Source of the DNA: Octadecabacter sp. | GTDB taxonomy: Bacteria > Pseudomonadota > Alphaproteobacteria > Rhodobacterales > Rhodobacteraceae | Direction of reading: 5' to 3' | Assembly: GCA_028825445.1 (NCBI GenBank) | Contig: JAPKAD010000002.1 | Span: 167,951 to 231,950, forward strand | Length of the DNA: 64,000 bases | In this document: positions 43,455 through 52,089 of the stretch, piece by piece | How positions within the stretch are numbered: position 1 is the first letter of the stretch | Layout of the letters: each line of letters begins with the position of its first letter | Program-made: the position numbers and the translations under genes | Notes under the pieces: generated by a model | Told to the model about the DNA's origin: nothing | The model's input: only the letters and a program-made list of their open reading frames with translations | The model's database searches: none

Positions 43455-44174
43455 ATGGCACAAATTAGATTGTATGTAGATCACCCTTTAGGCCCGCAAG
43501 AAAGGGTTTCCCTGTCACAGGACCAGGCGCATTATCTGTTCGGGGTAATGCGTCTGGCAGTTGGAGCAAATGTGTTCCTTTTCAACGGGCGCGACGGGGA
43601 ATGGCATGCGCAAGTCATAGCAGCATCCAAAAAGAACGGAGTTTTAAATTGCAAAGTACAGACGAAGTCGCTGCAATTGCCCCCAGACCTGTGGCTGGTC
43701 TTCGCCCCTATCAAGAAAGATCGTACATCATTTATCGTCGAAAAAGCGGCAGAACTTGGAGCAGCGCGGATCATACCAATGCAGACAGAATACACCCAAT
43801 CCGCCAATCGTGTGCGTCAAGACAGGCTGCAAGCTCACGCGCTTGAAGCGGCTGAACAATGCGGTGGAACCTATGTGCCAGAAGTGGCAGCATTACAGAA
43901 ACTCACTACAATACTCGACACATGGGACTCCAAGCGATGGATTTTGTTTTGTGACGAAAGAAAAGTGGACAAACCTTTGATACTGCCAACAAACAATGGA
44001 CCATGGGCTATTTTTATCGGCCCTGAAGGTGGTTTTTCCAGCAAGGAACGCGACAGGCTTAACAACATGGAGTGTGCGCGCACCATGAGCCTTGGACCAC
44101 GAATTTTGCGAGCAGATACGGCAGCCGTCGCAGCAATGACGCTTTGGCAACATGCGCTGGGAGACTGGACATGA
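43455..44174 (+). CDS. rsmE: 16S rRNA (uracil1498-N3)-methyltransferase
   Basis: RsmE methylates U1498 of 16S rRNA using SAM. It has 239 residues with an N-terminal PUA-like domain and a SPOUT fold. IGPEGGFSSKERDRL (about 192-206) and LGPRILRADTAAVAA (about 215-229) form the knotted SAM site. ATG 43455 starts AQIRLYVDHPL. The frame is open far upstream, antisense to ubiA, but that part is not protein-like. No good ribosome-binding site is seen, so it may be leaderless or have an internal promoter in ubiA. Confidence 0.94.
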   Translation: MAQIRLYVDHPLGPQERVSLSQDQAHYLFGVMRLAVGANVFLFNGRDGEWHAQVIAASKKNGVLNCKVQTKSLQLPPDLWLVFAPIKKDRTSFIVEKAAELGAARIIPMQTEYTQSANRVRQDRLQAHALEAAEQCGGTYVPEVAALQKLTTILDTWDSKRWILFCDERKVDKPLILPTNNGPWAIFIGPEGGFSSKERDRLNNMECARTMSLGPRILRADTAAVAAMTLWQHALGDWT

Positions 44175-44485
44175 GTATGGTTCGTGCCATGCTATATTAC
44201 GTGCCACAAATTACCCCACGCTATGAGCGTGGCTGACGTGGAACTTGCTTCCAACCAAGCGCTTGTCATCCAAATAAGCACAATTAGTACAAAGCCTGAC
44301 CTAAAGAGCAAAGATCATGCTCGCAGCGCAGTCGCACTGCATCTCCTACAGGTTGACGGTCAAGGGATACCCCGTACAACCCTGTGTACCAGTAACCCAG
44401 ATACAATTTTTACTTACCAAGCAGTTGGATTTAAACACATCATGTGTTCGGTACTCTCCATTTTTGAAACCTCACAGGTAACCCT
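44175..44485. other. spacer after rsmE
   Basis: About 310 bp. A perfect 6-bp hairpin CCACGC/GCGTGG (44216-44232) follows rsmE but lacks a T-run. An open frame from 44184 to 44489 has no ribosome-binding site or recognisable sequence. I call no gene here. Confidence 0.5.
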
Positions 44486-45007
44486 ATGAAAAACTTAAGC
44501 ATCCGACCCGAAATTCGCAAAGGCCTATGGCTTTGGCGCGAGGTTATTGCAGCATTTGCACTCACAACTGTAGGGCTGTGGTGGGGTTTTGTATCTTTCG
44601 GGATCATACAATGGCTTGGCTGGGGTATGGCTGCGCTGGGTGCAATCCTCGCAATTGCAGCTGCACAAAAAGTTCGTTTTCGCCCAGACAGTGATGGCCC
44701 TGGCGTCGTGACCTTGGATGAACGGCGTGTCACATACCTTGGACCTCTGAACGGCGGAGTAGCCGATCTTGACCTAATGGTGCAGCTGGATATTACTCCC
44801 ACACCCGCGTGGCGGCTGATCAACGGCGGCGGACAGCACCTTGATATCCCAACAAATGCTGTTGGGGTTGAGGTTCTTTTTGATGTATTTACGGCTCTTC
44901 CTGAGATCAAAATAGAATACATGCTGTCCCTTCTTAACAGCCCACGACCTGCAAAAATGACCGTTTGGATGGACCCAGATCACAAGCCTTACACTCAGTT
45001 GCATTGA
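44486..45007 (+). CDS. hypothetical inner-membrane protein
   Basis: This 173-residue protein has two close membrane helices (about 20-40 and 43-61) and then a cytoplasmic or periplasmic beta-rich domain (about 68-165), which resembles membrane-attached PH-like modules in pattern. No family is named with confidence. It lies 57 bp upstream of gshA on the same strand, so the two may form an operon. Confidence 0.65.
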   Translation: MKNLSIRPEIRKGLWLWREVIAAFALTTVGLWWGFVSFGIIQWLGWGMAALGAILAIAAAQKVRFRPDSDGPGVVTLDERRVTYLGPLNGGVADLDLMVQLDITPTPAWRLINGGGQHLDIPTNAVGVEVLFDVFTALPEIKIEYMLSLLNSPRPAKMTVWMDPDHKPYTQLH

Positions 45008-45064
45008 CACGTCTCCCGACCTAAGCCACGTCATGAATTAATAATCGCAAACGGAGCGTTTCTA

Positions 45065-46435
45065 ATGTCCATTCCACAAACCGGCGGCGGTCCAATTGAA
45101 CACCATAATCAGCTTGCGCAATATCTAGCAGACGGATGTAAGCCTAAAGCAGATTGGCGCATTGGCACCGAGCATGAAAAATTTGGATATTGCAAAGATA
45201 CACTTAAACCACTTCCATTTTCTGGCGAACGATCCATCGAAGCGGTTCTAAACGGCCTGCGTGACCGTTATGGTTGGAAACCTGTGACCGAAGGCGGTTT
45301 TCTGATTGGTCTGGAAAAAAACGACGCCAACGTGTCGTTGGAACCTGGCGGCGCGCTGGAACTGTCCGGTGCACCGGTGGAATCGATCCACCAGACATGT
45401 GATGAAGTGAACATCCATTTGGCTGAAGTAAAATCTATCGCAGACGAGATCGGCGTTGGCTTTATTGGCCTTGGTGCCGCACCTGCTTGGTCACACGAAG
45501 AAATGCCCCTTATGCCCAAAGGCCGTTATAAGCTGATGGATGCTTACATGGACAAGGTTGGCACGTCAGGCAAAATGATGATGCGGCGGACCTGTACCGT
45601 GCAAGTGAACCTCGACTTCTCGAGCGAACTCGACATGATACAGAAAATGCGCGTCGCGATAGCGCTGCAGCCTGTAGCAACTGCGTTGTTTGCTAATTCA
45701 CCGTTTTTTGATGGTAAGCAGAATGGTCATAAAAGCTGGCGCGCACGCATTTGGCGCCATTTGGACGATGCGCGCACTGGGATGCTGCCGTTCGTGTTCG
45801 ACGAAGGTTTCGGCTTCGAACGCTATGTCGAATACATGCTCGATGTGCCAATGTATTTCGTCTATCGTGACGGAAAGTACATTGATGCATTGGGCCAATC
45901 ATTCCGAGATTTCCTTAAAGGCAAACTACCAGCTCTCCCCGGAGAAACTCCAACACTTTCGGATTGGGCAGATCATCTAACAACCGCCTTCCCCGAAGCC
46001 CGTTTGAAGCAGTTTATTGAAATGCGCGGCGCCGATGGTGGCCCATGGCGCCGTTTATGCGCTCTGCCTGCGTTCTGGGTTGGCTTGACTTACGACCAAG
46101 AGGCTTTGGATGCCGCATATGAACTGTGCAAAAATTGGAATGTCGAAACTCGCGAAGAATGGCGTGTGGCTGCATCTGTTGACGGCTTGCAAGCCAAGGT
46201 AGGTGGCCAATCCATGCACGACATCGCACGGGAATGCGTCAACATTGCTGAACTAGGTCTAAAGAACCGTGCCATGCCGGGAGCAGGCGATATGATTCCT
46301 GATGAAACACACTTTCTAAATGCGCTGAAAGACAGCATCGAAATGGACAAGACTCCTGCCGATGAACTTTTGGATCAATATAATGGTGTATGGAAAGGTG
46401 ATCTAAGCAAAATTTATGGTGATTTCAGCTATTAG
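45065..46435 (+). CDS. gshA: glutamate-cysteine ligase (plant/alphaproteobacterial type)
   Basis: This enzyme carries out the first step of glutathione synthesis (ATP-dependent Glu plus Cys). It has 456 residues and belongs to the GCS2/plant-type family. Seen motifs are WRIGTEHEKFGY (about 31-42), SLEPGGALELSGAP (about 91-104), RTCTVQVNLDFSSE (about 174-187), QFIEMRGADGGPW (about 317-329) and the C-terminal GDLSKIYGDFSY. A terminator follows 8 bp after the stop. Confidence 0.95.
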   Translation: MSIPQTGGGPIEHHNQLAQYLADGCKPKADWRIGTEHEKFGYCKDTLKPLPFSGERSIEAVLNGLRDRYGWKPVTEGGFLIGLEKNDANVSLEPGGALELSGAPVESIHQTCDEVNIHLAEVKSIADEIGVGFIGLGAAPAWSHEEMPLMPKGRYKLMDAYMDKVGTSGKMMMRRTCTVQVNLDFSSELDMIQKMRVAIALQPVATALFANSPFFDGKQNGHKSWRARIWRHLDDARTGMLPFVFDEGFGFERYVEYMLDVPMYFVYRDGKYIDALGQSFRDFLKGKLPALPGETPTLSDWADHLTTAFPEARLKQFIEMRGADGGPWRRLCALPAFWVGLTYDQEALDAAYELCKNWNVETREEWRVAASVDGLQAKVGGQSMHDIARECVNIAELGLKNRAMPGAGDMIPDETHFLNALKDSIEMDKTPADELLDQYNGVWKGDLSKIYGDFSY

Positions 46436-46443
46436 TTTGGCAC

Positions 46444-46463
46444 AAAACCAGGATCTTGGTTTT
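46444..46463 (+). terminator. intrinsic terminator of gshA
   Basis: AAAACCA (46444-46450) pairs with TGGTTTT (46457-46463) around a 6-base loop, ending in TTTT. It lies immediately after the gshA stop codon. Confidence 0.75.
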
Positions 46464-46669
46464 AGACATTTCATATGTCTTCAACAGATCGCCAGCTTAA
46501 ATGTAATACATGTTGATGCTGATGTAATCTAATCCATACAGTACCTCGTCCACAAGGTTTTGGCCCTTACCAACTGATACCAAACTGTGGGTGGCCATTT
46601 AATCCTTGCTCTATACATTGCCGCGAATTATGCTTTTTAACAGTCTGGAGATCTTTGGTATAATGGTTA

Positions 46670-47272
46670 TTACTTACCAATTTTGCTTTCCTTTCCCGCA
46701 AACAGAAGGCGGATATTGGCCGAGTGGCGCCAAAAAATCAGCGCAGTCAGAAAGGCGCACAGTGTAAACATTTGTGGCAAGCCCAAAACAAATACCCATA
46801 CCATCGTACACGACCCAGCGGCCAAGGCTGCGAGCGATGAAAACCGAAAAGCCAATGCCGTTGCTAACCATGTCAAACACGCCGCGAAACCTAAGGGCCA
46901 CGACAACGCATAAAGCACGCCAAGGAACGTCGCTACGCCTTTGCCACCACGAAATTTCAGCCAAACCGGAAAACAATGCCCAATTATTACTGCTAACGCT
47001 ACGAATTGTGCTGCGTCAGGTGCTTCGTAGGTGCGCACTAACAAAACCACAATCGCGCCTTTGCCACCATCCAGAAGCAACGTTAAAGCGGCGGCTTTTT
47101 TTGACCCCGTGCGCAACACATTCGTCGCACCTATGTTGCCTGATCCGATGTCGCGCAGATTGCCAAGACCCATGACCTTCGCAAGGATCAGGCCAAACGG
47201 GATCGACCCGATTATGTAAGCAATAGTGGCCCAAAGCAGCAGCGTTGATCCGGAACTCACAATATCAGGCAT
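46670..47272 (-). CDS. plsY: glycerol-3-phosphate acyltransferase PlsY
   Basis: PlsY is an inner-membrane enzyme using acyl-phosphate to acylate glycerol-3-phosphate, the first step of phospholipid synthesis. It has 200 residues with about five membrane helices. It shows SIPFGLILAKVMGLGNLRDI (about 23-42), GSGNIGATNVLRTG and FRGGKGVATFLG (about 108-119), the conserved loops. The start overlaps the pyrC' stop by 8 bp. It is the last gene of the pyrB operon. Confidence 0.95.
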   Translation of the reverse strand: MPDIVSSGSTLLLWATIAYIIGSIPFGLILAKVMGLGNLRDIGSGNIGATNVLRTGSKKAAALTLLLDGGKGAIVVLLVRTYEAPDAAQFVALAVIIGHCFPVWLKFRGGKGVATFLGVLYALSWPLGFAACLTWLATALAFRFSSLAALAAGSCTMVWVFVLGLPQMFTLCAFLTALIFWRHSANIRLLFAGKESKIGK

Positions 47273-48533
47273 TAGCCAACCCTTTGGTTTTATTCACACC
47301 ACCCACATAAGTAGCAATAATTTTGCCCTGCAAAATTGCCCCATCAAACGGTGTATTTTTAGATTTCGAAAACAGTGCAAATCGATCCAGCCTGTAGCTC
47401 GCATTAGGATCAAACAGCACTAAATCGGCAGGTGCGCCCACTGACAGTCTCCCACATTGCAGACCCAAACGGTTCGCCGGATTTAACGCCAATGCCCGGA
47501 ACAGATGCGGCAAGTCCATATGGCCCGCATGCACAAGGCGCAGCGCCGCCGGAAGCAGGGTTTCCAGCGCGACAGCGCCACTAGCAGCTTCTTCGTAGGG
47601 TAAACGTTTGGATTCCTCATCTTGTGGGGTGTGCATGGAACAAATGATGTCGATCAAGCCGGACGCTACGGCCTCAACAACGGCCAATCGATCATCTTCG
47701 GACCGCAATGGTGGCTTCAGCTTAAAGAATGTGCGGTAATCAGCCACGTCCAGTTCGTTCAACGTCAAATGGTGAACACCAACTCCTGCCGTGATGTCAA
47801 GTCCGTTGGCTTTGGCTCGTTCTAAGGCAGGCAGTGCACGCGCAGTAGTGATTTGGTCAACATGATATGATGCCCCTGTCATTTCCAGCAGCGCAATATC
47901 GCGATCCAGCCCCATGCGTTCCGCCATTGGCGATATACCAGCAAGCCCACGCAGGGTTGCAAATTTACCAGATGTGACCGACCCACCTTCCGACAAACCG
48001 GGTTCCTGAACGTGGCCGATGACCAATGCGCCAAGCGAATGTGCATAGGTTAGAACCCTAGAAAAAATCTTAGTGTCTGTGACAACACGATCACAATCGG
48101 TGAATGCCACCGCACCTGCGTCAAGCAAGAAACCAATCTCTGTCATCTCGCGCCCAAGACGATTTTTCGTCAGGGCAGCCATGGGCAGCACGTTGACCGC
48201 TGCATCAATCGACGCGCGGCGTTCAATAAATTCTAGCGTTTCAGGGGTGTCGATGGCGGGGTCAGTATCAGGCCGAGTTACTATGGTGGTGATGCCACCC
48301 GATATGGCGGCACGGCCAGCGGATGCAAAACTTTCCTTATGACGCTCGCCTGGTTCAGACACTTTAACGCCAATGTCCACAATGCCGGGCGCAAGACATT
48401 TGCCACCGCAATCAATTACCTCATCCACATCGACCGGGTCAGAAATCAGCCCGTCAACCACAAACAGGCCACCAAGCCCATCAGTCCCTGTTTCAGGATC
48501 AATCAAGCGCGCATTTTTAAAATACAATCTCAT
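47265..48533 (-). CDS. pyrC: dihydroorotase-like protein lacking catalytic residues (PyrC'-type)
   Basis: This 422-residue protein is of class I dihydroorotase type, encoded with pyrB. The HxH metal motif of active enzymes (D-x-H-x-H-x-R-E-P-G) is replaced by DIGVKVSEPG, so positions 55 and 57 are Gly and Lys. The TDHAPH motif is CSMHTPQ (299-304), losing the catalytic Asp and last His. H174 and H254/H255 remain. In Pseudomonas an inactive PyrC' supports the assembly of aspartate transcarbamoylase. A structural partner of PyrB is therefore inferred, and another dihydroorotase should exist elsewhere. ATG 48533 follows AAAGGA. Confidence 0.85.
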   Translation of the reverse strand: MRLYFKNARLIDPETGTDGLGGLFVVDGLISDPVDVDEVIDCGGKCLAPGIVDIGVKVSEPGERHKESFASAGRAAISGGITTIVTRPDTDPAIDTPETLEFIERRASIDAAVNVLPMAALTKNRLGREMTEIGFLLDAGAVAFTDCDRVVTDTKIFSRVLTYAHSLGALVIGHVQEPGLSEGGSVTSGKFATLRGLAGISPMAERMGLDRDIALLEMTGASYHVDQITTARALPALERAKANGLDITAGVGVHHLTLNELDVADYRTFFKLKPPLRSEDDRLAVVEAVASGLIDIICSMHTPQDEESKRLPYEEAASGAVALETLLPAALRLVHAGHMDLPHLFRALALNPANRLGLQCGRLSVGAPADLVLFDPNASYRLDRFALFSKSKNTPFDGAILQGKIIATYVGGVNKTKGLANA

Positions 48534-48594
48534 GACGTCCTTTTCTGAACGGCGCAGTAATGCACACAAACTTTTTTAAAGAGTGGGACTAGCC

Positions 48595-49167
48595 TCATCC
48601 TGAAACCTTAATCATCAACCATACCAAAAGCCCCATCACTAGCAACGCGATCGTCGCAACGCGGCCTGACATGGCAGCGTCCGATTTGGGCTTTTTTCGC
48701 GGCAAATCCTTTGGAAGGATTACTTTAGCACTTTCATCTGGAAGTGGTTGAAACGTCACTACTGCACTTTCTTCGCAAAACGCCGCTATGAAACGCAAAG
48801 GACGTTTGAGTGCAAGGGTTTGCGCCTCCCCTCTAAACGCAGAACTAAACACAATCACGATGTGTCCCTGAACACGGGTCAATACATCGATGTATGGTGC
48901 AACATCTGCCTCGGTAACACCATTGCCAAGTGTTAGGTAGCCAGCCAATCCAATCTCACCCAATGCCGCAACGTCTAAAATCTTGATAAAATCTTTATTG
49001 AAGTTTTTCATTACTCCCAAGGCATCCTGCAAAGGCCACAGATCATTGCCAGATACTTGCTGGCGTTGTGTAAACTGTGGAATTTGATCGGCAGGCAAAT
49101 CAATTGCATAGATGCGGATTACGCCGTGCTCGTTGCCCGTGACGGTATTGGGGTCGATCTGAGTCAT
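48595..49167 (-). CDS. hypothetical tail-anchored protein in the pyrB operon
   Basis: This 190-residue protein has a soluble N-terminal domain and a single C-terminal membrane helix (ATIALLVMGLLVWLMIKV, about 171-188), preceded by a Lys/Pro-rich stretch (LPKDLPRKKPKS). The soluble part is not recognised. It overlaps the upstream PH-like gene by 4 bp and is encoded between pyrB and pyrC'. Confidence 0.7.
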   Translation of the reverse strand: MTQIDPNTVTGNEHGVIRIYAIDLPADQIPQFTQRQQVSGNDLWPLQDALGVMKNFNKDFIKILDVAALGEIGLAGYLTLGNGVTEADVAPYIDVLTRVQGHIVIVFSSAFRGEAQTLALKRPLRFIAAFCEESAVVTFQPLPDESAKVILPKDLPRKKPKSDAAMSGRVATIALLVMGLLVWLMIKVSG

Positions 49168-49583
49168 ATGATTGCCTTTAGTGCTGTTTGAATAGTTCGA
49201 GCTATTGCAGGCCCGTCGTACGGGTAAACCAATTGCAGGGGGCTGCCGCCACCGCTGTGGCGTACCTGCACAGCAACAGTTTTGGATTTCAATTTATCAA
49301 TGGACCCAAGCGCGATGGCCGCGCCACCCTGCAAGATAATCCGCTGGTTAGTAATCCATGCGCGATGTCGGCCAAGCGTGAAGCGTTCCTGGACTAACAG
49401 AAAACATGTTATGAATAGCGGTACAATTGGCCAATACGTATCAGGAAAAATGATCGCAAAACTTAGAGTTGGCAGCATGCTAACTGCCAAAAGAAACAAC
49501 GCCATGCGCTTGTATACACGAAGACTAGGCAGGTGGTTGTATAAAATGACTTCATCATCATTGAGCGGTGGCACGTCCGTCAA
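49164..49583 (-). CDS. PH-domain-like inner-membrane protein
   Basis: This 139-residue protein has two membrane helices (about 28-46 and 51-66) and a C-terminal bacterial PH-like module ([20 protein letters not shown], about 74-93). It starts with TTG overlapping the pyrB TGA, so its translation depends on pyrB. No known connection to pyrimidine synthesis; it may be involved in membrane localisation. Confidence 0.7.
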   Translation of the reverse strand: MTDVPPLNDDEVILYNHLPSLRVYKRMALFLLAVSMLPTLSFAIIFPDTYWPIVPLFITCFLLVQERFTLGRHRAWITNQRIILQGGAAIALGSIDKLKSKTVAVQVRHSGGGSPLQLVYPYDGPAIARTIQTALKAII

Positions 49584-50542
49584 ACCATTACCCCCAGAGT
49601 TTTTGCACGACGCGAAGCCCCGAGGTTGCGCGCCAATAAATCCATCGCTGCCATACGCACCGCAACGCCCATTTCGACCTGTTCTTGGATCACACTGCGG
49701 TTGATATCGTCAGCGATTGATCCATCGATCTCAACGCCACGATTCATCGGGCCAGGATGCATGACTATTGCGTCAGGTTTCGCGTGGCTTAGCTTTTCAG
49801 CGTCCAACCCATAACGGTGAAAATATTCGCGTTCGGACGGGATAAACCCGCCGTCCATACGTTCTTTTTGAAGACGCAGCATCATCACCACATCGACATC
49901 CTTCAAGCCTTCACGCATGTCGCTGAAAACTTCAACACCAAATTCTTCAACGCCAGCTGGCAACAGCGTAGGCGGACCGACCAGTCGTACACGGTTTTCC
50001 ATTTTTCCAAGCAGCATAATGTTGGATCGTGCGACGCGACTGTGCGCCACATCGCCGCAGATCGCAATCGAAAGGCGGTGCAGACGCCCCTTGGCACGAC
50101 GGATCGTCAACGCGTCCAAGAGCGCTTGCGTTGGGTGTTCGTGGCGCCCATCACCTGCATTCAGAACCGCGCAATTCACTTTCTGGGCCAATAAATCAAC
50201 AGCGCCCGAATGGGGGTGCCTCACGACCAACAAGTCAGGTCGCATAGCGTTCAGCGTCAGCGCCGTATCAATCAGAGTTTCACCTTTTTTAATCGAACTC
50301 GCCTGCATCGCCATATTCATCACATCCGCGCCAAGGCGCTTACCTGCAATCTCGAAACTTGCCTGTGTACGGGTCGAGTTTTCAAAAAACATATTGATTT
50401 GGGTCAAACCCTCGAGCACATCACGATGTGCACGACCCTTACGGTTATCCTCGGCGTATTGGTCTGCTAAATCCAACAACGTGGTAATTTCAGTTGAATG
50501 AAGATGTTCAATGCCAAGCAAGTGCGATGCGCGAAATGTCAT
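49580..50542 (-). CDS. pyrB: aspartate carbamoyltransferase catalytic subunit
   Basis: PyrB makes carbamoyl-aspartate in pyrimidine synthesis. It has 320 residues. It shows the carbamoyl-phosphate loop [20 protein letters not shown] (about 52-71), VVRHPHSGA (about 105-113) and HPTQALLDA (about 135-143). A GGAGGT site precedes ATG 50542. First gene of pyrB-PH-orf-pyrC'-plsY. No pyrI regulatory subunit is present, as usual when a PyrC'-type partner exists. Confidence 0.96.
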   Translation of the reverse strand: MTFRASHLLGIEHLHSTEITTLLDLADQYAEDNRKGRAHRDVLEGLTQINMFFENSTRTQASFEIAGKRLGADVMNMAMQASSIKKGETLIDTALTLNAMRPDLLVVRHPHSGAVDLLAQKVNCAVLNAGDGRHEHPTQALLDALTIRRAKGRLHRLSIAICGDVAHSRVARSNIMLLGKMENRVRLVGPPTLLPAGVEEFGVEVFSDMREGLKDVDVVMMLRLQKERMDGGFIPSEREYFHRYGLDAEKLSHAKPDAIVMHPGPMNRGVEIDGSIADDINRSVIQEQVEMGVAVRMAAMDLLARNLGASRRAKTLGVMV

Positions 50543-50664
50543 AGGACCTCCGATCTGACTGGAATTGTTCTTTGGAAAGATATTCTAAGGTGCTTATATG
50601 AGGGGTATTGCGCAGCAGCAAGATCAGTGCGTGATCTTACCATTTAAGCAGGGTAAAGTGCTTT

Positions 50665-51459
50665 ATGGAATCGGGTATAGAATATTGGACGGCCAAGGCA
50701 CTGCTCGACTGGCAGATAGAAATGGGCGTGAATGAGGCGATTGGTGACGAAGCTGTTAATCGTTATGAGTTGCAGGACCTCAAACCCGCGCCTAAACCCG
50801 TTCATACAAAGTCTGTATCACCGCCCATCCCCACTGCTGGACAAGAAATTAATCAGATCAGCGCTGCGCGGCTTGCTGCAAATGCAGCCCAAGACCTTAA
50901 TGGGTTGTATACTGCAATGGGCGCATTTGACGGATGTGTGCTTAAGGCAGTCGCGCGCAATTTAATTTTTTCCGATGGCGTTGCAGGCGCACCGGTCATG
51001 ATCATCGCCGACGCCCCCGACCGCTATGATGACCGAGCTGGTAAGATGTTTGTAGGGCGTACGGGCGCACTATTGGACAAAATGCTTGCGGCGATTGGGT
51101 TGGGCCGTAGCGGTGAAGCACCCGTTTACGCAGCACCTATTTTGCCCTGGAACCCCCCGCAAGACCGCGATCCGAATAAAGAAGAAATGGCGATAATGCT
51201 GCCCTTCTTACAGCGCCATATTATACTAGCTGCACCCAAAGTTTTGATTTTAATGGGCAATGGCCCCTGCCAAGCACTGCTGAACAAAAGTGGTATGACA
51301 CGTCTGCATGGCAGCTGGACTGATATTAAAATTGGGCCTGCATCCCTGCCTGCGATACCAATGTTTGCGCCATCCTATCTGTTGACCACACCCTCAGCAA
51401 AGCGCGATGCTTGGGAGGATCTATTATCCCTTAAGGCTCACCTGAAAGATTTGTCATGA
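50665..51459 (+). CDS. uracil-DNA glycosylase family 4-like protein with altered active site
   Basis: This 264-residue protein aligns by pattern with family 4 uracil-DNA glycosylases of alphaproteobacteria: FDGCVLKAVARNLIFSDG (88-105), KMFVGRTGALLD (127-138), APILPWNPPQDRDP (157-170), and an AWEDLL tail. Motif A, normally GEAPGxxED, reads ADAPDRYDD (115-123). The C-terminal HPAYL/HPSYL reads APSYL (235-239), losing the catalytic-loop His. Only C91 and C202 could serve as iron-sulfur ligands, so the cluster is probably lost. It may be inactive or altered in specificity. ATGA overlap with moaB. Confidence 0.75.
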   Translation: MESGIEYWTAKALLDWQIEMGVNEAIGDEAVNRYELQDLKPAPKPVHTKSVSPPIPTAGQEINQISAARLAANAAQDLNGLYTAMGAFDGCVLKAVARNLIFSDGVAGAPVMIIADAPDRYDDRAGKMFVGRTGALLDKMLAAIGLGRSGEAPVYAAPILPWNPPQDRDPNKEEMAIMLPFLQRHIILAAPKVLILMGNGPCQALLNKSGMTRLHGSWTDIKIGPASLPAIPMFAPSYLLTTPSAKRDAWEDLLSLKAHLKDLS

Positions 51460-51995
51460 CCCTTGATAAAACCCGTACATTTATCCCCGTTCGTATCGCA
51501 ATCCTCAGTGTGAGCGATACGCGTGGCTTAGCCGAAGATCGATCCGGCCAAGCACTTATCGACCGCCTAACTGATGCAGGCCACACCCTCACTGATCATA
51601 AAATGTTGCGTGATGAACGCGTGCAAATTGCAGATCAACTGCGAGCGTGGTGCGCTGATTCAAACATTGACGTCATTCTAACAACGGGCGGTACTGGACT
51701 AACTGGGCGCGACGTCACCATCGAGGCCCATCGTGATGTATATGAAAAAGAGATCGATGCATTTGGGACGGTGTTCACTATTGTCTCTATGCAAAAGATT
51801 GGCACAAGCGCTATTCAATCACGTGCTACAGGCGGTGTGGCCAATGGGACCTATCTATTTGCCCTGCCAGGCAGCACAGGAGCATGCAAAGATGCTTGGG
51901 ACGAAATCTTGTTAAAACAGCTCGATTATAGACATCAACCTTGCAATTTTGTCGAAATTCTACCTCGTCTGGATGAACATCATCGACGGAAATAA
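51456..51995 (+). CDS. moaB: molybdenum cofactor biosynthesis protein B
   Basis: This 179-residue MoaB/Mog-fold protein adenylylates molybdopterin in molybdenum cofactor synthesis. It shows RIAILSVSDTRG (about 13-24) and LTTGGTGLTGRDVTIEAHRD (about 75-94), plus LFALPGSTGACKDAW. It is coupled to the glycosylase-like gene by ATGA. No other moa genes are in the window. Confidence 0.93.
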   Translation: MTLDKTRTFIPVRIAILSVSDTRGLAEDRSGQALIDRLTDAGHTLTDHKMLRDERVQIADQLRAWCADSNIDVILTTGGTGLTGRDVTIEAHRDVYEKEIDAFGTVFTIVSMQKIGTSAIQSRATGGVANGTYLFALPGSTGACKDAWDEILLKQLDYRHQPCNFVEILPRLDEHHRRK

Positions 51996-52089
51996 CGATC
52001 CAAAATTTATTTTAGTGCGTAAAAATTAGATAAAGTTTTTTTGACGATTTGCATCAAATTAATATGGACTGGTAAAAAAGGCGTGAGCC

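Noticed and set aside
44184..44489. 101-codon ORF between rsmE and the next gene
   Set aside because: No ribosome-binding site, no family resemblance, and it overlaps the start of the real downstream gene.
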